A stretch of DNA of 14,586 nucleotides from Flavobacteriaceae bacterium (lineage in GTDB: Bacteria > Bacteroidota > Bacteroidia > Flavobacteriales > Flavobacteriaceae): assembly GCA_013214275.1 (NCBI GenBank), contig JABSPP010000014.1, forward strand, positions 1-14,586, read 5' to 3'. The notes under the pieces are model-generated. The model was not told the origin of the DNA. It worked only from the letters and a program-made list of their open reading frames with translations, and ran no database searches. The translations under genes and the position numbers were made by a program. The first letter of the stretch is position 1; each line of letters starts with the position of its first letter. Below are positions 13,576 to 14,586 of this stretch, piece by piece.

Positions 13576-14586
13576 TGAATGAAATTACCATTTTTTGGTT
13601 TCGTAGAGACCTCAGGCTTCACGACAACACTGGATTCTATCAGGCACTCAAAAAACACGGAAACGTACTCCCCATATTTATTTTTGATACGAATATTTTA
13701 GATCAACTTCCCAAAGACGATGCCCGTGTAAATTTTATTCATCATCGATTAACTCTAATGAATAAAAAGCTAAAATCCCATGGTACTGGGCTAGGCATTT
13801 TTCACGGAAACCCCTTAGAAATTATCCAATCACTTACAGAAAAATATCCTGTTACCGCTATCTATACCAATCGCGATTACGAACCCTATGCCGAGAAGAG
13901 AGACCAAGAAATTGCTTCCTTCTTAAAGGACCGTAACATAACATTCAACACGCATAAAGATCAAGTTATTTTCGAAACAAATGACATTGTAAAAGCAGAC
14001 GGAACCCCCTACGTGGTCTACACTCCCTATGCTAGAAAGTGGTTAGAACACTACACACACCCAACACTTTTCCCATCGGAAGAAAAACTAGACCAATGTG
14101 TTCAACATCACACATTACCATTTCTCTCGTTGCAAGATATCGGGTTCCAGCCCACTCAAATTCCTATATCTGACTTCACACTCAACTCAGCATTAATACA
14201 AGAATACGAAGATACTCGTAATTTCCCTGCTTTAGATCAAACTTCAAGACTAGGTCCACACCTAAGATTTGGAACAGTAAGCGTCCGACAAATGGTAATT
14301 CAGACAAAAAAAGAGGAAAACCCCACCTTCTTAAAAGAATTGATTTGGAGAGAATTTTTCATGCAAATTCTGTGGCATTTCCCACATACAGCAAACACCT
14401 CTTTCAAGTCAAAATACGAGCGTATCGAATGGAGAAACAACGAAGAAGAATTTAAAAAGTGGTGTGAAGGAAAAACGGGATTCCCTCTTGTTGATGCAGG
14501 AATGCGACAATTAAATCAAACAGGGTTTATGCACAACAGAGTACGTATGCTCGTTGGCAGCTTTCTATGCAAGCATCTCCTTATCG
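13572..14586 (+). CDS. phr: Class I CPD photolyase (3' end outside window)
   Basis: Light-driven repair of cyclobutane pyrimidine dimers in DNA. ATGATG at 13572-13577 overlaps the preceding stop, so Met1 or Met2 may be used. ITIFWFRRDLRLHDNTG opens the antenna domain. YTPYARKW, DTRNFPALDQTSRLGPHLRFG, LIWREFFMQILWHFP, IEWRNN, KTGFPLVDAGMRQL and GFMHNRVRML follow E. coli photolyase closely. W287 corresponds to E. coli W306, the surface-exposed Trp of the triad. About 338 residues are present, and the frame is open to the edge. The last two triad tryptophans and the DNA-binding C-terminus are not visible. The antenna is probably methenyl-tetrahydrofolate or deazaflavin; sequence alone does not decide. 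Confidence 0.95.
   Translation, partial: MMNEITIFWFRRDLRLHDNTGFYQALKKHGNVLPIFIFDTNILDQLPKDDARVNFIHHRLTLMNKKLKSHGTGLGIFHGNPLEIIQSLTEKYPVTAIYTNRDYEPYAEKRDQEIASFLKDRNITFNTHKDQVIFETNDIVKADGTPYVVYTPYARKWLEHYTHPTLFPSEEKLDQCVQHHTLPFLSLQDIGFQPTQIPISDFTLNSALIQEYEDTRNFPALDQTSRLGPHLRFGTVSVRQMVIQTKKEENPTFLKELIWREFFMQILWHFPHTANTSFKSKYERIEWRNNEEEFKKWCEGKTGFPLVDAGMRQLNQTGFMHNRVRMLVGSFLCKHLLI

Overview
The window is AT-rich and looks like a chromosome segment of a member of the Bacteroidetes, most likely a Flavobacteriaceae species. The evidence is protein families typical of that group (a Lacal_2735-type small protein, TIGR03643/DUF2805, DUF2256), one promoter of the Bacteroidetes form (TTTG, 20 bp, TATATTTG), and no dependence on Shine-Dalgarno sequences. 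No rRNA, tRNA, insertion sequence, CRISPR array or phage gene was seen.

Layout: (1) 1-428, minus strand: 5' part of thioredoxin reductase trxB. (2) 429-660: divergent intergenic region with a long dyad and a direct repeat. (3) 661-9178, plus strand, tightly packed and often overlapping: TetR-like regulator, ABC1/AarF-type kinase-like protein, flavin reductase-like protein, SDR-type protein with a DUF2867-like C-terminus, DUF2256 zinc-ribbon peptide, DASH cryptochrome, a PhrB/DPRP-type photolyase-related protein, and a divergent photolyase/cryptochrome protein. (4) 9179-9396: control region with a weak hairpin, dyads and the clearest promoter. (5) 9397 to the window end, plus strand: unknown protein, TIGR03643 protein, GTP cyclohydrolase I (folE), small unknown protein, SDR-family protein, glutathione peroxidase, Lacal_2735-type protein, TspO/MBR protein, SRPBCC protein, and a classical CPD photolyase cut by the window edge.

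The unifying theme is blue light and photo-oxidative damage. Four different photolyase/cryptochrome family proteins lie in 9 kb, together with enzymes that could serve them: FolE starts the pterin/folate route that can supply a methenyl-tetrahydrofolate antenna, and the flavin reductase-like protein could affect reduced flavin. Glutathione peroxidase and TspO fit protection from peroxides and light-excited tetrapyrroles.

The most unusual points are inside the proteins. The PhrB-type protein has a single cysteine in 496 residues, so it cannot hold the four-cysteine 4Fe-4S cluster of its family. The divergent photolyase-like protein lacks the first and last tryptophans of the electron-transfer triad and the flavin N5-contacting Asn. 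The SDR at 11092 has Ile in place of the catalytic Tyr. DASH keeps a triad with exactly the E. coli spacing, and the terminal photolyase keeps the first Trp. Similar dyads upstream of both gene blocks suggest, but do not prove, shared control.
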